Below are positions 37,245 to 49,591 of a stretch of DNA of 64,000 bases, piece by piece. Source of the DNA: Caenorhabditis remanei (lineage: Eukaryota > Nematoda > Chromadorea > Rhabditida > Rhabditidae). The stretch is taken from NCBI RefSeq assembly GCF_010183535.1, contig NC_071330.1:7297717-7361716 (forward strand), written 5' to 3'. The notes under the pieces are model-generated. The model saw only the letters and a list, made by a program, of their open reading frames with translations. It was not told the origin of the DNA and searched no databases. The first letter of the stretch is position 1. The number at the start of each line of letters is the position of its first letter. A program made the translations under genes and the position numbers.

Positions 37245-38034
37245 CTGAGAGCTTTGATATTCTCACTCAATTGATACCTTTCCGAGAGATTGCACTTGGC
37301 TCCTGACGATTTTTTAACTAATCGTCTGTTGATTATAACTAGCATAATTGTTGTCTGGAATAAATGTGATCTTTGAAATGAATTTCGATGAGTAACAGAT
37401 GAAAACTCACTAAAGAACTAAAAATACTGAAACAAACTGTATTGATTTTTCTTCCGAGATCACTCTTCGAATCAACATAACTTAATCCAGAGCATATAGT
37501 CTGAAATTAGATATTACAATGGGTATTTTAGTTGAGTCAGAACTCACACAAGTGACGACACATAGAGAAATAAAATAAAAACGTTTCGAGTTTTCATAGT
37601 TTGTGGCATAGAAAGTTGCATAACTTCTCTCGAGTATACAACCCAATGCTAGAAATTGAATAGTAAGAAATATTGTTGTTATTTCTGAAAAAATACCTGC
37701 TGCTTGTGCTGAAAACTTGGCGATCCAGAGTGCACTATAAATCTGATATGGAACACTTTCTCTGTATAAAATGAGAAAATAACCAGAGGAACGCATCAAA
37801 AGAGCAAGTAATCGAGTGAATACCATTGCCATGTAAAGAGTTCTGAATGATTTAGAATATTTCATTTGAAATAAAGTTTAAATCTTACATGAAAAACACA
37901 TGATATTTCTTGAATTGTGTCATTGCGAACAGCAGAATTATCATATAAACAATAACACAAGAAAATGAAACAGTGAGTGAGAATACTCGAGAAAAAGTGA
38001 CAAGCCAATCGGGACAAATCATTTCTGAACCCAT
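37245..38034 (-). CDS. Serpentine chemoreceptor of the Sra/Sre superfamily, apparently truncated
   Basis: A nematode seven-helix chemoreceptor gene, expected in sensory neurons. Exons 38034-37889, 37842-37548, 37500-37411 and 37354-37245 have GT/AG borders and consistent phase (2, 0, 0, 2). The first hydrophobic segment is around VFSLTVSFSCVIVYMIILLF. The second includes the MVFTRLLALLMRSSGYFLIL region, the third IFLTIQFLALGCILERSYAT, the fourth FYFISLCVVTC and the fifth near INTVCFSIFSSL, followed by MLVIINRRLV and LSERYQLSENIKAL. The ERxxAT-like motif after helix 3 and the RYQLSENI motif are typical of this superfamily. Beyond 37245 I found no exon for helices 6 and 7: the nearest acceptor (about 37090) reads to a stop within a few codons in the required phase. 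A frame ending HVELSEEI, followed by TAATAAA near 37000, may be a remnant tail in another phase. It is either a pseudogene or has exons I missed. Confidence 0.75.
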
Positions 38035-38494
38035 TTGGTTTTTCTTCTTCGAATGAAAAGACGGCGACTGAAGTCTGAGACAAATTACAGAGGAAGCAAA
38101 TTGAGTAGTCTCGTGAGTTAGGTGCGTATGTGATTTGGGAAGTGCTTACTTCAGTCGTTCAGACTAAATATCTGAAAAAAAAACAAAAATGTCAAATTGG
38201 ATGAATTCCCAAAAATCTTTACTATTAACAAACACCAGATTCTGTGTGTCTGTTTGTATGTCGCCGATCCTACCGTCCGTCCTACTGAACCGATTTTCTT
38301 CGAACTTGGACCAAAAGATCAGAACTTTTTGGATCAAACCAAAAGAGAAGATTTCCGTGTATATGAAAAAATGAAAGCAATGGAAAAGAAGATACTATCT
38401 GTTCACGATCACTCTCCGTTTTCCCAATGACGAGCAACTTTGACGGTTTTCAAAAATTACAATCCCACAAACACCGAGTTAGAAATTACAAGTG

Positions 38495-38863
38495 AATATA
38501 TCCAGACTTGCAACGGGCCGGGCCGGGCCGGGCAGAGCCGGGCCGGAATGAAAATTTCTAGGGCCCGGCCCGGCCCGGCCCGGTCGGCCCGGAAGTTCAG
38601 TAATGAAAAAAATTCAAATTTTTTTTCGAAAATTTCCCGATTTTTTTTGAAAAATATTTCTTAAAAACAAATTTTTGTAGGTTTTGAAGGTTTTTGAAAA
38701 ATATACTTGATAAAAAAAAAATAAGAAAAAATTTCAGAAAATAAATTTTTTGGACAAAAAATTGTAGTGAAAAAAGTTCAAAAATTCAAATCCGGGCCGA
38801 CCGGGCCGGGCCGGGCCGGAGCTTTCTCGGCCCGGCCCGGAATTTTGCAAGTCTGAATATATC
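38495..38863. mobile_element. hAT-like MITE with 8-bp target-site duplication
   Basis: The element occupies 38503-38855. It begins CAGACTTGCAA and ends with the reverse complement TTGCAAGTCTG. AATATATC is present immediately outside both ends (38495-38502 and 38856-38863), a perfect 8-bp duplication as made by hAT transposases. Just inside each end are long runs of GGGCC/CCGGG units (38514-38593 and 38793-38840) that are self-complementary, so the ends can form very stable hairpins. The centre is AT-rich and non-coding. Confidence 0.92.
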
Positions 38864-39643
38864 CGGCTGGATATACATCAGTTCTAGAAAAGAAGAGTGC
38901 CACTTCAAAAATGTTTCTGAAGAGGGATGTTTCAGGTAGACGACAACATGGGAATTCTGGAATAATTGCAATTTTTATCTGCGAAATCGTGGTGGAAAAT
39001 CAGATCCTCATTTCGGCAGTTTTCCATTGGCCTGCCTGGAAAGTCCAACTTACCAATGTATCATACTTTAGTAAGATATACGTGCTTCCATATATTCTTG
39101 TCCAAACTCTAAACTATAAATATTCAAATGAAATGCAATAATATGAGATAGAATAAGCAAAAATTGCTTGTCCCTAGGTACTCTTCTATTTAATATCAGT
39201 CACAAATATTCAATATTTTCAACCACATTCGTATCTACATGATGTCAGAAGATTGAATACTTGAACATGATTTATTTATTAGAGAACGAATTATCTATTC
39301 AAGATTGATTATTTGTTTTTGTAATTTTCGTTGCTTCCTGTGCAAAACATGATATCTTCGTTGGGAATCCACTTCCAGTATCTACGAATATGTAAGAAGA
39401 TGTAATATCTGTTTTTCAAAACGGTGTTTCAGACATTTCACTATAGCTCTGTCTCATATTTTGAATATTTTGGAGGATGGGGTATTGAAGTACATCTTAT
39501 GTACTCTGTACCTATTCAGAACTTCTTGAAATCTTGAAGTAAAGTTGATTTTCAATAGTTTTTTGTCGGATGGAGCAATATTAAACTATTGCAATGGGCT
39601 GAAAAATCCCATCGGAGCATAACAATGAAAAATTCTTTGGCCT
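38864..39643. other. Interval without a supported gene
   Basis: Between the hAT-like element and the orphan frame at 39644 I see only AT-rich sequence with short chance frames. No repeat or RNA gene is evident. Confidence 0.5.
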
Positions 39644-40171
39644 TCACCTTCTTTTGCGTGTTTCCATGAGAATTTGTCGCCTTATTATTCCCGTTTCTTT
39701 CAGCTTTCTATAAATATAAATCCAGCACTTCTTTCTTATTCTCACATTTTTCGAGCATTTGTAAATATAAATATTCTGAAAAAAAAACTGAATAATTCCA
39801 AAGTGACCACGCATTCTAAGTTGATCCTTCTTATTGATGACTGAATTTTTCACTTTTTTTTGCCCAGTCATTAAACTCAGATCATCCTTCATGGGAGGCG
39901 TTGGTTTCGAAGAATTCACGAACTTTTTATCTTTCTCGAGTACATCAGACGGTCTGAAAGGCTCATCGACCAGTAGACCAGTCTGAGCTTTATTTAGATT
40001 CTCCCTCAATTGATATACGTTGTTTCCGATGTTTTCAGAAGGTGGGATAAGTAAAGAACATGACCAGATGAACTCGTTTTTGTTTTCTGAATTATGAAAA
40101 AGTATATATTCGTTCAGAGGAATTGTTTTTATCTTCTGTCTTCTTTCTGTGTAGCACATGATCCATTCCAT
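39644..40171 (-). CDS. Orphan ORF of 175 codons
   Basis: An uninterrupted frame begins with ATG at 40171 (MEWIMCYTERRQKIKT) and ends at 39644 in a basic tail (METRKRR). It is longer than expected by chance in this AT-rich sequence. It is hydrophilic and rich in Lys, Asn and Ser, with no signal peptide or membrane segment. A TTTTTTTCAG at about 39780 lies within the frame, so the last third may instead belong to an intron or begin a separate exon. I recognise no family. It may be a lineage-specific gene or a long chance frame. Confidence 0.4.
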   Translation of the reverse strand: MEWIMCYTERRQKIKTIPLNEYILFHNSENKNEFIWSCSLLIPPSENIGNNVYQLRENLNKAQTGLLVDEPFRPSDVLEKDKKFVNSSKPTPPMKDDLSLMTGQKKVKNSVINKKDQLRMRGHFGIIQFFFQNIYIYKCSKNVRIRKKCWIYIYRKLKETGIIRRQILMETRKRR

Positions 40172-41237
40172 CTCTTTTAAGGTATACTACATTTGAAGTA
40201 AATTGAAAATTTCTGAAATAAATTGAATTTTAATCGAAAGAATTTGTATTGGATTAAAGACAAAAGATCTGATAAAATGTATTCTTCTCTGATACAAAAA
40301 TCCCGTTTTGTTCACTTGATTTTCATATTTATTCTTGATGTTGAAAGAACCAACTCGTCAAAAAGGTTTATTTTCAGACGATGTTTTCCATAATTTTCTG
40401 GCAGAAATATTTTGTTTTCATAATAATTTATCGTTTTCAAACCAAACTGGAATAATATTGAAATCTCTCTAGCAATGTTTGCTTCATGATATCACTCTGA
40501 TAACAAGTTTTTATCTGAAATCACTATTTAATTTGTAAATGACATGAGAAACTTTGCGTAAGTTATCCAAACCAAGTTTATGATGGCTCTAACTCCCCTC
40601 TCCTCTCGAGTATTTCTATACTAGTCTCCGAGAAAAAAATGGAATCAAGAAACTAATCCTTTCAGAATATAATAAGGTCAACCTACTTATTCTGAAAGGT
40701 ATATCGAGATACGCTCCACCTCTTTCCCCTACACAATTCACAAGGTTTTATGAGAAGTGTGCGTCATTTTCATTCCATTTTTCATTCACTGGATGTATTT
40801 CCTTTTTCTTTTCTCACTCTCGAATTCTGATTAGATTCTCCCACATTTTCCCATTGTGAGAGCCTCGATTGATTAGATTTAATCATAAAATACAGACATA
40901 GGAAGTACGTGTTCTGCTGTCTATTCTATTTTCAACTCTCTCTCTCTGTCACCCTTTTTAATAAGTGGAAATGAAGAAAAAGATGTAAGAAGCCGTACTT
41001 CTTCCGGCCGCACAATTATAAATTCACTTGATTATAGTTATACTTTCATCAAAAGACTTCATTCTTCAACTCCTTCTTTCATTTCTGTCACGTATCCATT
41101 TTTCTTCCCTTCTGCCTTTTTTTTTGGTTTTCGGGAAGAGAGATTGTGCATTCATCTTCTTCTTCACTTTCTGTCTTCTGATTTTCTATTTCCCTTTTTA
41201 TATTTTTCCATTTTATTTTCATTTTCTTCCAGCAATC
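40172..41237. other. Intergenic region with a 42-bp palindrome
   Basis: No gene is supported. An imperfect palindrome at 40658-40699 has arms CCTTTCAGAATA and TATTCTGAAAGG with ATAAGGT/ACCTACTTAT near the centre. CT-rich sequence precedes the secreted-peptide gene. Confidence 0.55.
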
Positions 41238-41508
41238 ATGAAGTGTATCTTCTTGGTTCTCCTTGTCCTTTCCGTCCTGTCTTCTGAATTCGAAGCTTTG
41301 TCTCCGTCGGATCTTCAACTCCAGAATACACTTTTCAAACCGTCATCGGTTGTCTTCCGTGCGAAATGCAAAATGATGTGCTCACAAATGTGCTCTCCTG
41401 TTTTGGTAATGATATGATTTTGATTAATATGAAATGAATGAATGTTTTCAGGGAGTCTGTGATCGGTACAACAAATGTGTTTGTCTCAACAACTACCGTA
41501 TTGTCTGA
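41238..41508 (+). CDS. Small secreted peptide with defensin-like cysteine pattern
   Basis: Two exons, 41238-41405 and 41452-41508, joined in phase 0, encode 74 residues. An acceptor-like TTCTTCCAG ends five bases before the ATG, fitting spliced-leader addition. Residues 1-20 form a signal peptide (MKCIFLVLLVLSVLSSEFEA). The mature C-terminal part has six cysteines: C44, C48 and C52, then GVC, a further C, and a final CVC. The C-xxx-C, G-x-C and C-x-C elements match the spacing rule of CS-alpha-beta peptides such as defensins, with a shorter than usual first loop. An antimicrobial or signalling role is therefore an inference; spacing alone does not prove the fold. AATAAA occurs at 41544, 36 bases after the stop. 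I know of no named homologue. Confidence 0.8.
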
Positions 41509-42076
41509 AACTTATCATAATCTGATCTGTGATTTCATTCAATAATAAAAATATTTCCAGTTACGTCATTTTCAATTAACAAAAATTCGAATTTCATATT
41601 TGAATATATAAATAGAAATAGAAAATATACATCAAAAATCAATGTAGTCATTGTAGTGAATGTCTTCTGAATTAGATAAACACAGAGACCTCCAACATAT
41701 TTGCTTCGAGGAAACCTACTACGGCTTCAATCTATTTCTTGCGGATCTTATCCCATTCAGATCAAAAAATGAATTAAAAAAATATTAGTCATGTAGTCTC
41801 GAGCACATTGAGCAAGTTCTAATTTAAGGGACTTATCAATTTATGGAATTGGGAAGTTCCATCCCGTTTTTGTGGTTAAAACTCTCTGTGATATGCTGGT
41901 CAAATTGTAGAAATTAAATAATTCTCCACGCGTTCCACAATCCAAAACTTTTTTAAAACATAGTACATTCGCTCAAAACTATTGAATTTCCTTTCCTCAT
42001 TCCCATTTCTTTATTTTCAAATAACTTTCATCTGATAAATCCAACTAGATTTTTTCGGTCTGGAGCTATCCTTAAA

Positions 42077-42667
42077 AGTGAGTTCATTCGAATTTCTCCC
42101 CCTCAAAATACAAATTTTCCAGTGGGTGATCAATATTTATGTCTAGAGCAAGTAAAAGAAGAAGGAAAGGTTCCACCGTCCATTCCACCACCTCCGCCAC
42201 CTCCGCCAGCACAAGATAAGAATGATGCTCCACCAGCACCTCCGCTTCCTCCGACTACATCATCTTCTGCTCCTGATGCAGCGTCATCAACAAAAAACTC
42301 AAACGCACTAGTTCCAACAGTACCACAAAATCCTGTTTTTGAAATTGATCCGTTTGAAATGTTCGTTCTTCATTGCAGCTGGACACATTTTAGTTAAACA
42401 TTTTTCAGAGAGAGAAACGAAGAGGCACTCGCTATTGAAGAATTATTTGGCGCTTATGATCAGGAAGAAGAAAGAAAACGTGCGAAAATGGTAATTCATC
42501 TAAGCATCTCTTTGTTCTGAAATACTCTGAACTGATTCCAGATTCGAACAGTTATTGGAATAATCAACTGTGTTATTGCTTTTGGTATCATTATGTGGAT
42601 TCTCACGTTGTACTCCGGACTACATGTACTTGATATAGGATTTATCGATAGTCTTTTCATGAAGTAA
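42077..42667 (+). CDS. Proline-rich single-pass membrane protein with a split start codon
   Basis: The frame has no ATG in its first coding exon. Joining CTTAAAA (ending 42077) to TGGGTGATC (starting 42123) across a GTGAGT...TTTCCAG intron creates AAAATGGGTGAT, so the A of the start codon lies in exon 1. Coding parts: 42077, 42123-42360, 42409-42490, 42542-42667, 148 residues. The sequence has a poly-proline stretch (PPSIPPPPPPPP) at about residues 19-30 and a second proline cluster, which could bind SH3, WW or EVH1 domains. An acidic-to-basic helical segment (EELFGAYDQEEERKRAKM) follows, then one membrane helix (IGIINCVIAFGIIMWILTLY), and a short tail ending FMK. Without a signal peptide, the proline-rich part is probably cytosolic. 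No family is recognised. Confidence 0.8.
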
Positions 42668-42788
42668 TCCCATTTAAATACATTCTTTCTCAACTGTCTT
42701 CAATTTTAAAAAGAAGTTTTCGATTTTTTTAAATGAAGATGTAAACAAAACGATTTTAGACTTTTTCACGAATGATTTTATTGGTGTT

Positions 42789-43328
42789 TCAAAAGAAAGT
42801 CATGCAAGTTTTCTGATGAGATAGGGCAAGTTGATACACTTGGAGAATTGTTGAAGTGATTGTTCTTGATTGGAGAATTTCTATCTGGAAATAACATTTT
42901 CATAAAATAACAAAAGTGAAAAGCAATAGAGAAGGGGGAATTTCATTCATTATTTTAGATGAGAATGCCAAAAAAAGTGATCCGTTTCAAACTTTACAAA
43001 GTTGAATTTGAAAGACATGCATTTATTTCAAAACTAAATCCTACCGTTTCCAATCTTCTCTGAACTTCATTTTCCGTTAAACACATCTTCACTTCCTCCC
43101 AAATTTCTGTTGCTTCCGTTAGATCACATCCAAGAATCTTCACAATTTCCGATGAAGCAACAAGTGTTTTCTGGAAAGAAAAAAGAACTCAGTGACGTGA
43201 CAAGTCGGTCATTAGACAGAAAAAAGAACCAAAAAGTAAGAAAAAGTGCTGAGAAACAGCTGTTCTCTTCTCTTATTTACCTCGTGTTTTGAAGCAGTTG
43301 GAGGAGGAAAAGTTGGGCCAGAATCCAT
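42789..43328 (-). CDS. Small unidentified protein, three exons
   Basis: Exons 43328-43281, 43170-43045 and 42884-42789 all have good splice sites, all junctions are phase 0, and the product is 89 residues. It starts MDSGPTFPPPTASKHE, continues with KTLVASSEIVKILGCDLTEA and EIWEEVKMCLTENEVQRRLE, and ends QKTCMTFF. The middle looks like two amphipathic helices. An AATAAA on the minus strand (42782-42777) lies seven bases after the stop. The gene is convergent with the proline-rich membrane protein, with only about 120 bp between stops. I do not recognise the family; the length and helical content suggest a small adaptor or complex subunit, but this is a guess. Confidence 0.75.
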
Positions 43329-44758
43329 TGTTTTTAGCTTTTATCTCAACTATATCAACAAGAAATTGTTGAAAATGAAGAATAAATTTCCGTTTTATTC
43401 TATCCTTTTTTTGTACATCTTTCCTACAAAAATAAGGACTTCCCGTTGTGATTTTCTTCTCTTTTTTGTATTCTTCTTTTTGCAGAATCATCGCTGTTTT
43501 ATGAACTCTTTTCTTCGTGTTTTATTTTTTCAATGGAGAAGAAAAAACTGTGGAAAAAAGAAAAACGGAACAAAAAGAAGTGAAAATAGCATATAAAAAG
43601 AGAAGAGTTAGAGAGGGAAAGAGTGGATAGGTGAATGTTATCAGACAGTTTCCTTTTTTCGAAAAAAAATTGGTGTTTATCATTTCAAAACGTCATTTCG
43701 CAGAACATTTTGTTAGCGGACAAACGACTCGCCGAGTTTCTTTCTTCTTCTTCTATTTCATTTGTTGAATCCATCGAAATTTTTTCTGGAGTGAAATCGA
43801 AATTCCCTGATGGTACGAGTTTCATAGAATGGTTCGAAAATGTATTTTCAGTGCAAACTGAAATTCGGGTGACTTCAATTCATAGTTTTTCAATGGCCTT
43901 CGGTAGGATCTCTACTTTGATTTTCTAGTTTTCTACAACTGTGGAAAATATTTCTATATGAATGTCTTTTAAAATTCATAAAATCAATTTAATAGCTCTT
44001 TTTCTGTTCTCTCGTTTTGATAAATCGTACTTGAACTTTCCAAAAGTACGCACTGAATATTCAATTTTTTCCACATTGATTGATCTTTAATGTGGAAGAA
44101 TTCTTAGAAGAAGTCACAAAGTTTTTATCAAATTTATGAATCAGCCCGCCTATTTTTGTCTTTGCTCAGCACTGCTGGAAAACAAATAAACCTATCAGTT
44201 CACCTGTGAACAGTTTCATCAATTCTGTGGTTGGGCGTTTCCTTCTATGTCGAAAGTCGTCACCTGACAACTTCCAGCTTGCTCTTGCTCAGTATATCAA
44301 CTATTTATCTCTTTCCACCCATTCGAACTGTGTCCCCTTCATTTCAGTTGTACTTGCAGTTATGCTCACTAAAATTAACTGATTTTTCCTCATTTATCAA
44401 TATTTCGCTTCCCCGCAAAAACCTGGTGCCACCCCGTTCTACCTGCTTAAAACAGCTGATAAGACAGTTCAATTCGCTGCTTCTTCTGTTTTCTTTCATT
44501 GATTTTACTTGTACTTTCTTCTCTTTTTATGAATCAAACTAGTACAGACACACTAACTATTCTGTTTTCTTTACAACTGTTTTTGTTAGGATTGAAAACA
44601 AATCCAGTGTTTGAATGTTGAAGATTTATATTACCTACTTGGCAGAAATCTTTTTTTTGAACATCTGTTCATTGAAGTGGTTGTATCTGCGCATGTGTTT
44701 TTTCTCAATATTTTTCTCATTCAAATTCCGTCATTTCGTTAATTTTTCATTTACAGTC
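43329..44758. other. Intergenic region
   Basis: It lies between the divergent starts of the 89-residue gene (minus) and the 108-residue gene (plus) and must hold both promoters. Open frames of up to about 115 codons here are rich in Phe, Ser and Leu from T-rich sequence and look like chance. No repeat stands out. Confidence 0.5.
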
Positions 44759-45356
44759 ATGCCACGTCTATTCAATACAATCTGGAATACTCTACGTCAA
44801 TGTATTGGATTTCAAGGTCCACAAGTGGTTGATGACCAGGTAACTTTGACTTTTGATATTTCACTCATGTAATAAAATTCATTCCAGGAACACTATCAGC
44901 CCATCATCCAACGTCCACCTTCACAACAAAGCAGATCAACATCTCCAAATTCCATTTCTGAATCTGTTTCTATTTCTGTCAGAAGTTCTGGCTCGGAAAG
45001 TAGTCACGAAGGGTGGAAAGAGTTAGAGGAACTTCGTAAAGGATCCCATCGCGCCTACATCAGAGATATTTCGGTTAGTACAGGTGACACTTTGTCTAGA
45101 ATAGTTTATTTGCTTTGCAAGGCGTTTATATTTATTTTCAAAATAATTAGATGAGTCACACGAAATGAAACGGTCAAGATAATGAGTGCAATGTTGCAAA
45201 ACTATCCGTTTCTAGGAAAGAAAACAAATGTAAATAGACTGAGAGCATCATGAATCATTTCAGTACGACAGATACCACAAAACTGAAATATTTCAGATCG
45301 AAAATCCGTCCTTGACTAGTGAAGATTCTGGATACGAGTCAGCAGCAGCCATCTAG
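44759..45356 (+). CDS. Unidentified Ser-rich protein of 108 residues
   Basis: Exons 44759-44839, 44888-45073 and 45297-45356 have consistent phase 0 junctions. An acceptor-like TTTACAG ends two bases before the ATG, suggesting spliced-leader addition. The N-terminus, MPRLFNTIWNTLRQCIGFQG, could form an amphipathic helix. Residues 28-75 are rich in Ser, Pro and Gln (SRSTSPNSISESVSIS). A short acidic/basic block (WKELEELRKGSHRAY) and a C-terminal stretch with SEDSGYESAAAI follow. The DSGYES motif resembles a phosphodegron-like sequence, but this is only a resemblance. AATAAA is at about 45497. No signal peptide, membrane helix or recognised domain. Confidence 0.75.
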
Positions 45357-47392
45357 AAAGTTGACTTCTATATTGATACCACATCATGTAAATGCATAAG
45401 TTATTTATCTGTATTTCACTTTTAGATTTACATCATTTCTGAATATTTACCGGTTCTATGTACATATTTTATTAAACTCTGAATTCTACTTTTCCAAATA
45501 AACACATTTTTCTGAACTTTTTATTTCACCAAAAGACTACAGCCGAAAAAAGATATAGTGAGGAGTAGGGTCGAAATGAAATTGCCATAAAAGCCGTCGT
45601 CTCTCTTTCTCTTCTTTCCAATTCAGTTTTATGAAGGCACTCTAATTAAACAATGACTATTCCAAAATGACCCTTCGTCTCCGCCTTCATCTGGAGAAGA
45701 AGGGGTGCTCTGAATAATTGGAAACCGGAAAAAAGAGAAAGAAGAGGATCTACTATTGTTTGGATGGTGATGATGACAGATGGTTCACAATGAAATGGGT
45801 CGTCTTCCTTCTTTTTACCAGCTCTTTCGCAATACGAAACTAGTCTTTTTTGAAAAGAAAGTTCATCAATTTTTTAAAAAATTTCACAGAACTTTCAGTG
45901 CCCAAGTGTTGAAAGTTATTGATAATGTTCGCAAAGATTATGGTTCAATTGTTCAAAATTAACCTTTGGAACAACAAGATTAAAGCAGCAGTACCTTCAA
46001 ATCGATTCTGACTACTGTGAACCTAAAGAAAGGACGAACCACTAAAAAACTAAATCTGCTCTCTTATGAACTTTCTTATCTATCCTTTTCTTCCCATTTC
46101 TCAAATACTCTCCGTTCCATCCAGCCCCACTTCTCTTCTCCCTATTTCCGTCGTTTCATCTTCTTCTCATTCGTCTCTTCTCCAGATGACCCTTTATTTG
46201 AAAGAGTCTTTCAAGAGCCTGTCCTCCCTAAAGGGTATCATTGTGTCTCCCACTCCGTCCTCTTTTCATGTGTTCGATGATAATCCAATTGCCGCTGAAG
46301 ACACACGACACCCCGATGTTGCTCCATTTGCCATCCCGTTTTCCTTATTTCCTATTCAAATTCCAATGTTGGCACAATAATACTCAACTCAGTACGAAGT
46401 GTAGATTCGCAGTGCTCATTAGGGTGATATGGAAATGCCGTGGTTAATATGTCTTTACCCAGATCTCTAAAGATCTTGATAACTTAACTAGATTCATATT
46501 CATAATACTCTTCCTTCATCTTTTTATGTCTCCCAATCTTCCAGTCGGTTGAGAGATATTTCATAAACCAACCAGTTCATAAATCTTGACATCTCACTAT
46601 CAAGATGAACCTCTTGTCCATTCAATGTGCTCCGAAACCTCTCCGAGCATCCATCCCTTTCTATACTCATTCTTGTCAACTAAATTTAGTCGTGCCCTTT
46701 TCTCCGTCCATCTTCTCCTTTTTTGTTTCGAAACGAAACGGGAGCGGGCGGCTCGTCACAATCGATTCTGAGGCTGCCCTGCGCCCAACGGCTCCCCTCC
46801 TTTCCATCCTTTTTGTTGTGCTCCTCGAGCAATTGGGGTCTCGTCCGAGTGCATTCCGGGAGGAGAAGAAAACGACAACAAAAACGAAGACGGAGAGTAT
46901 AATTGACGAGAATTGGTAAAGCGTCTCTGCTTCTTATGACCTTACCCGTCAGTTGGAGGTTCCCAATGTCCTGTTTTGGTTGTAAATGTTTGGATTTATG
47001 AGTTCTACCTCCACGACACACGAAGGCTGTTGTTTCACCCCGGTGCAAAAAGTAATTTAACCAACGTCGTCCTCCCAATGCCATCTGCCAATTTTGTCCC
47101 CTTCCTCCGTCAGTCTGACTCGCTTTCTTTCCAAAAACCGCAAACGAGGAGCAGAAGCTGAAGGCCTCATTCAATCGTTTTTTTCCTTTTCCTATTTCAC
47201 ATTCTCAACACGAGTCGGTTTGAAACGTTTGAATTTAAAATTCAACGAATTTCTATTACCAACTGTCAACATTTATGTTTCACCTTTTTACGTGGCCCTT
47301 CTTCTCCTTCTTCATTCTAAATAAGAGTACACTTCTCTAGTTACATCTTATTCATTCAGTTCCCACCATCTCAACTATCTCCGTTGTTTAAA
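45357..47392. other. Region upstream of the beta-tubulin gene
   Basis: No gene is firmly supported. A weak candidate small gene at 46186-46380 is listed separately. The part just before the tubulin ATG has an acceptor-like TTCATTCAG (ending 47359), which may be a trans-splice site. TCTGCGTC/GACGCAGA-like motifs occur near 46920. Confidence 0.5.
46186..46380 (+). CDS. Possible 64-residue protein
   Basis: An ATG directly follows CTCTTCTCCAG, an acceptor-like sequence, and opens a 64-codon frame starting MTLYLKESFKSLSSLKG and ending IQIPMLAQ. The composition is ordinary and less T-biased than nearby chance frames. A second frame across the first 100 bases also looks protein-like, so the reading frame is uncertain. 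There is no recognised domain. Confidence 0.25.
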   Translation: MTLYLKESFKSLSSLKGIIVSPTPSSFHVFDDNPIAAEDTRHPDVAPFAIPFSLFPIQIPMLAQ

Positions 47393-49211
<1,819 letters not shown>

Positions 49212-49591
49212 ATAGCATACTTACCTAATCTTCCGTATAAAAATGTATTGCCTGCTTCCTGCCATGATTCGTTTCTATTCTTGTTGTATCACATAACTGT
49301 GTACTTCGTTACTCTTGACTACATTCGTTTCGTTTTCTCTGTGAGCTTCTACGCACATTCCAATTTCCGTAATCCTTCTCTGATAATAATTCATCTAGAT
49401 ATATAAAATATTATGGCATTGAACGAGAGTGTTGAGAAAAAAAGAGTTGTTGGCTTCCCTTCTGCATTACTTTTCGTCGACATGACAACCGACTCTCCGC
49501 CCCGTCACATTTATTTCACGCCGGACTGAACTCGACGAGAAAGCTCTAGCACCTCGTTTTCAATCTAACCTATTCTCAACTTGCAGGTGAA

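Noticed and set aside
43635..43928. A 97-codon plus-strand frame
   Set aside because: It begins in T-rich sequence, has no acceptor before the ATG and lies in the promoter interval between two divergent genes.
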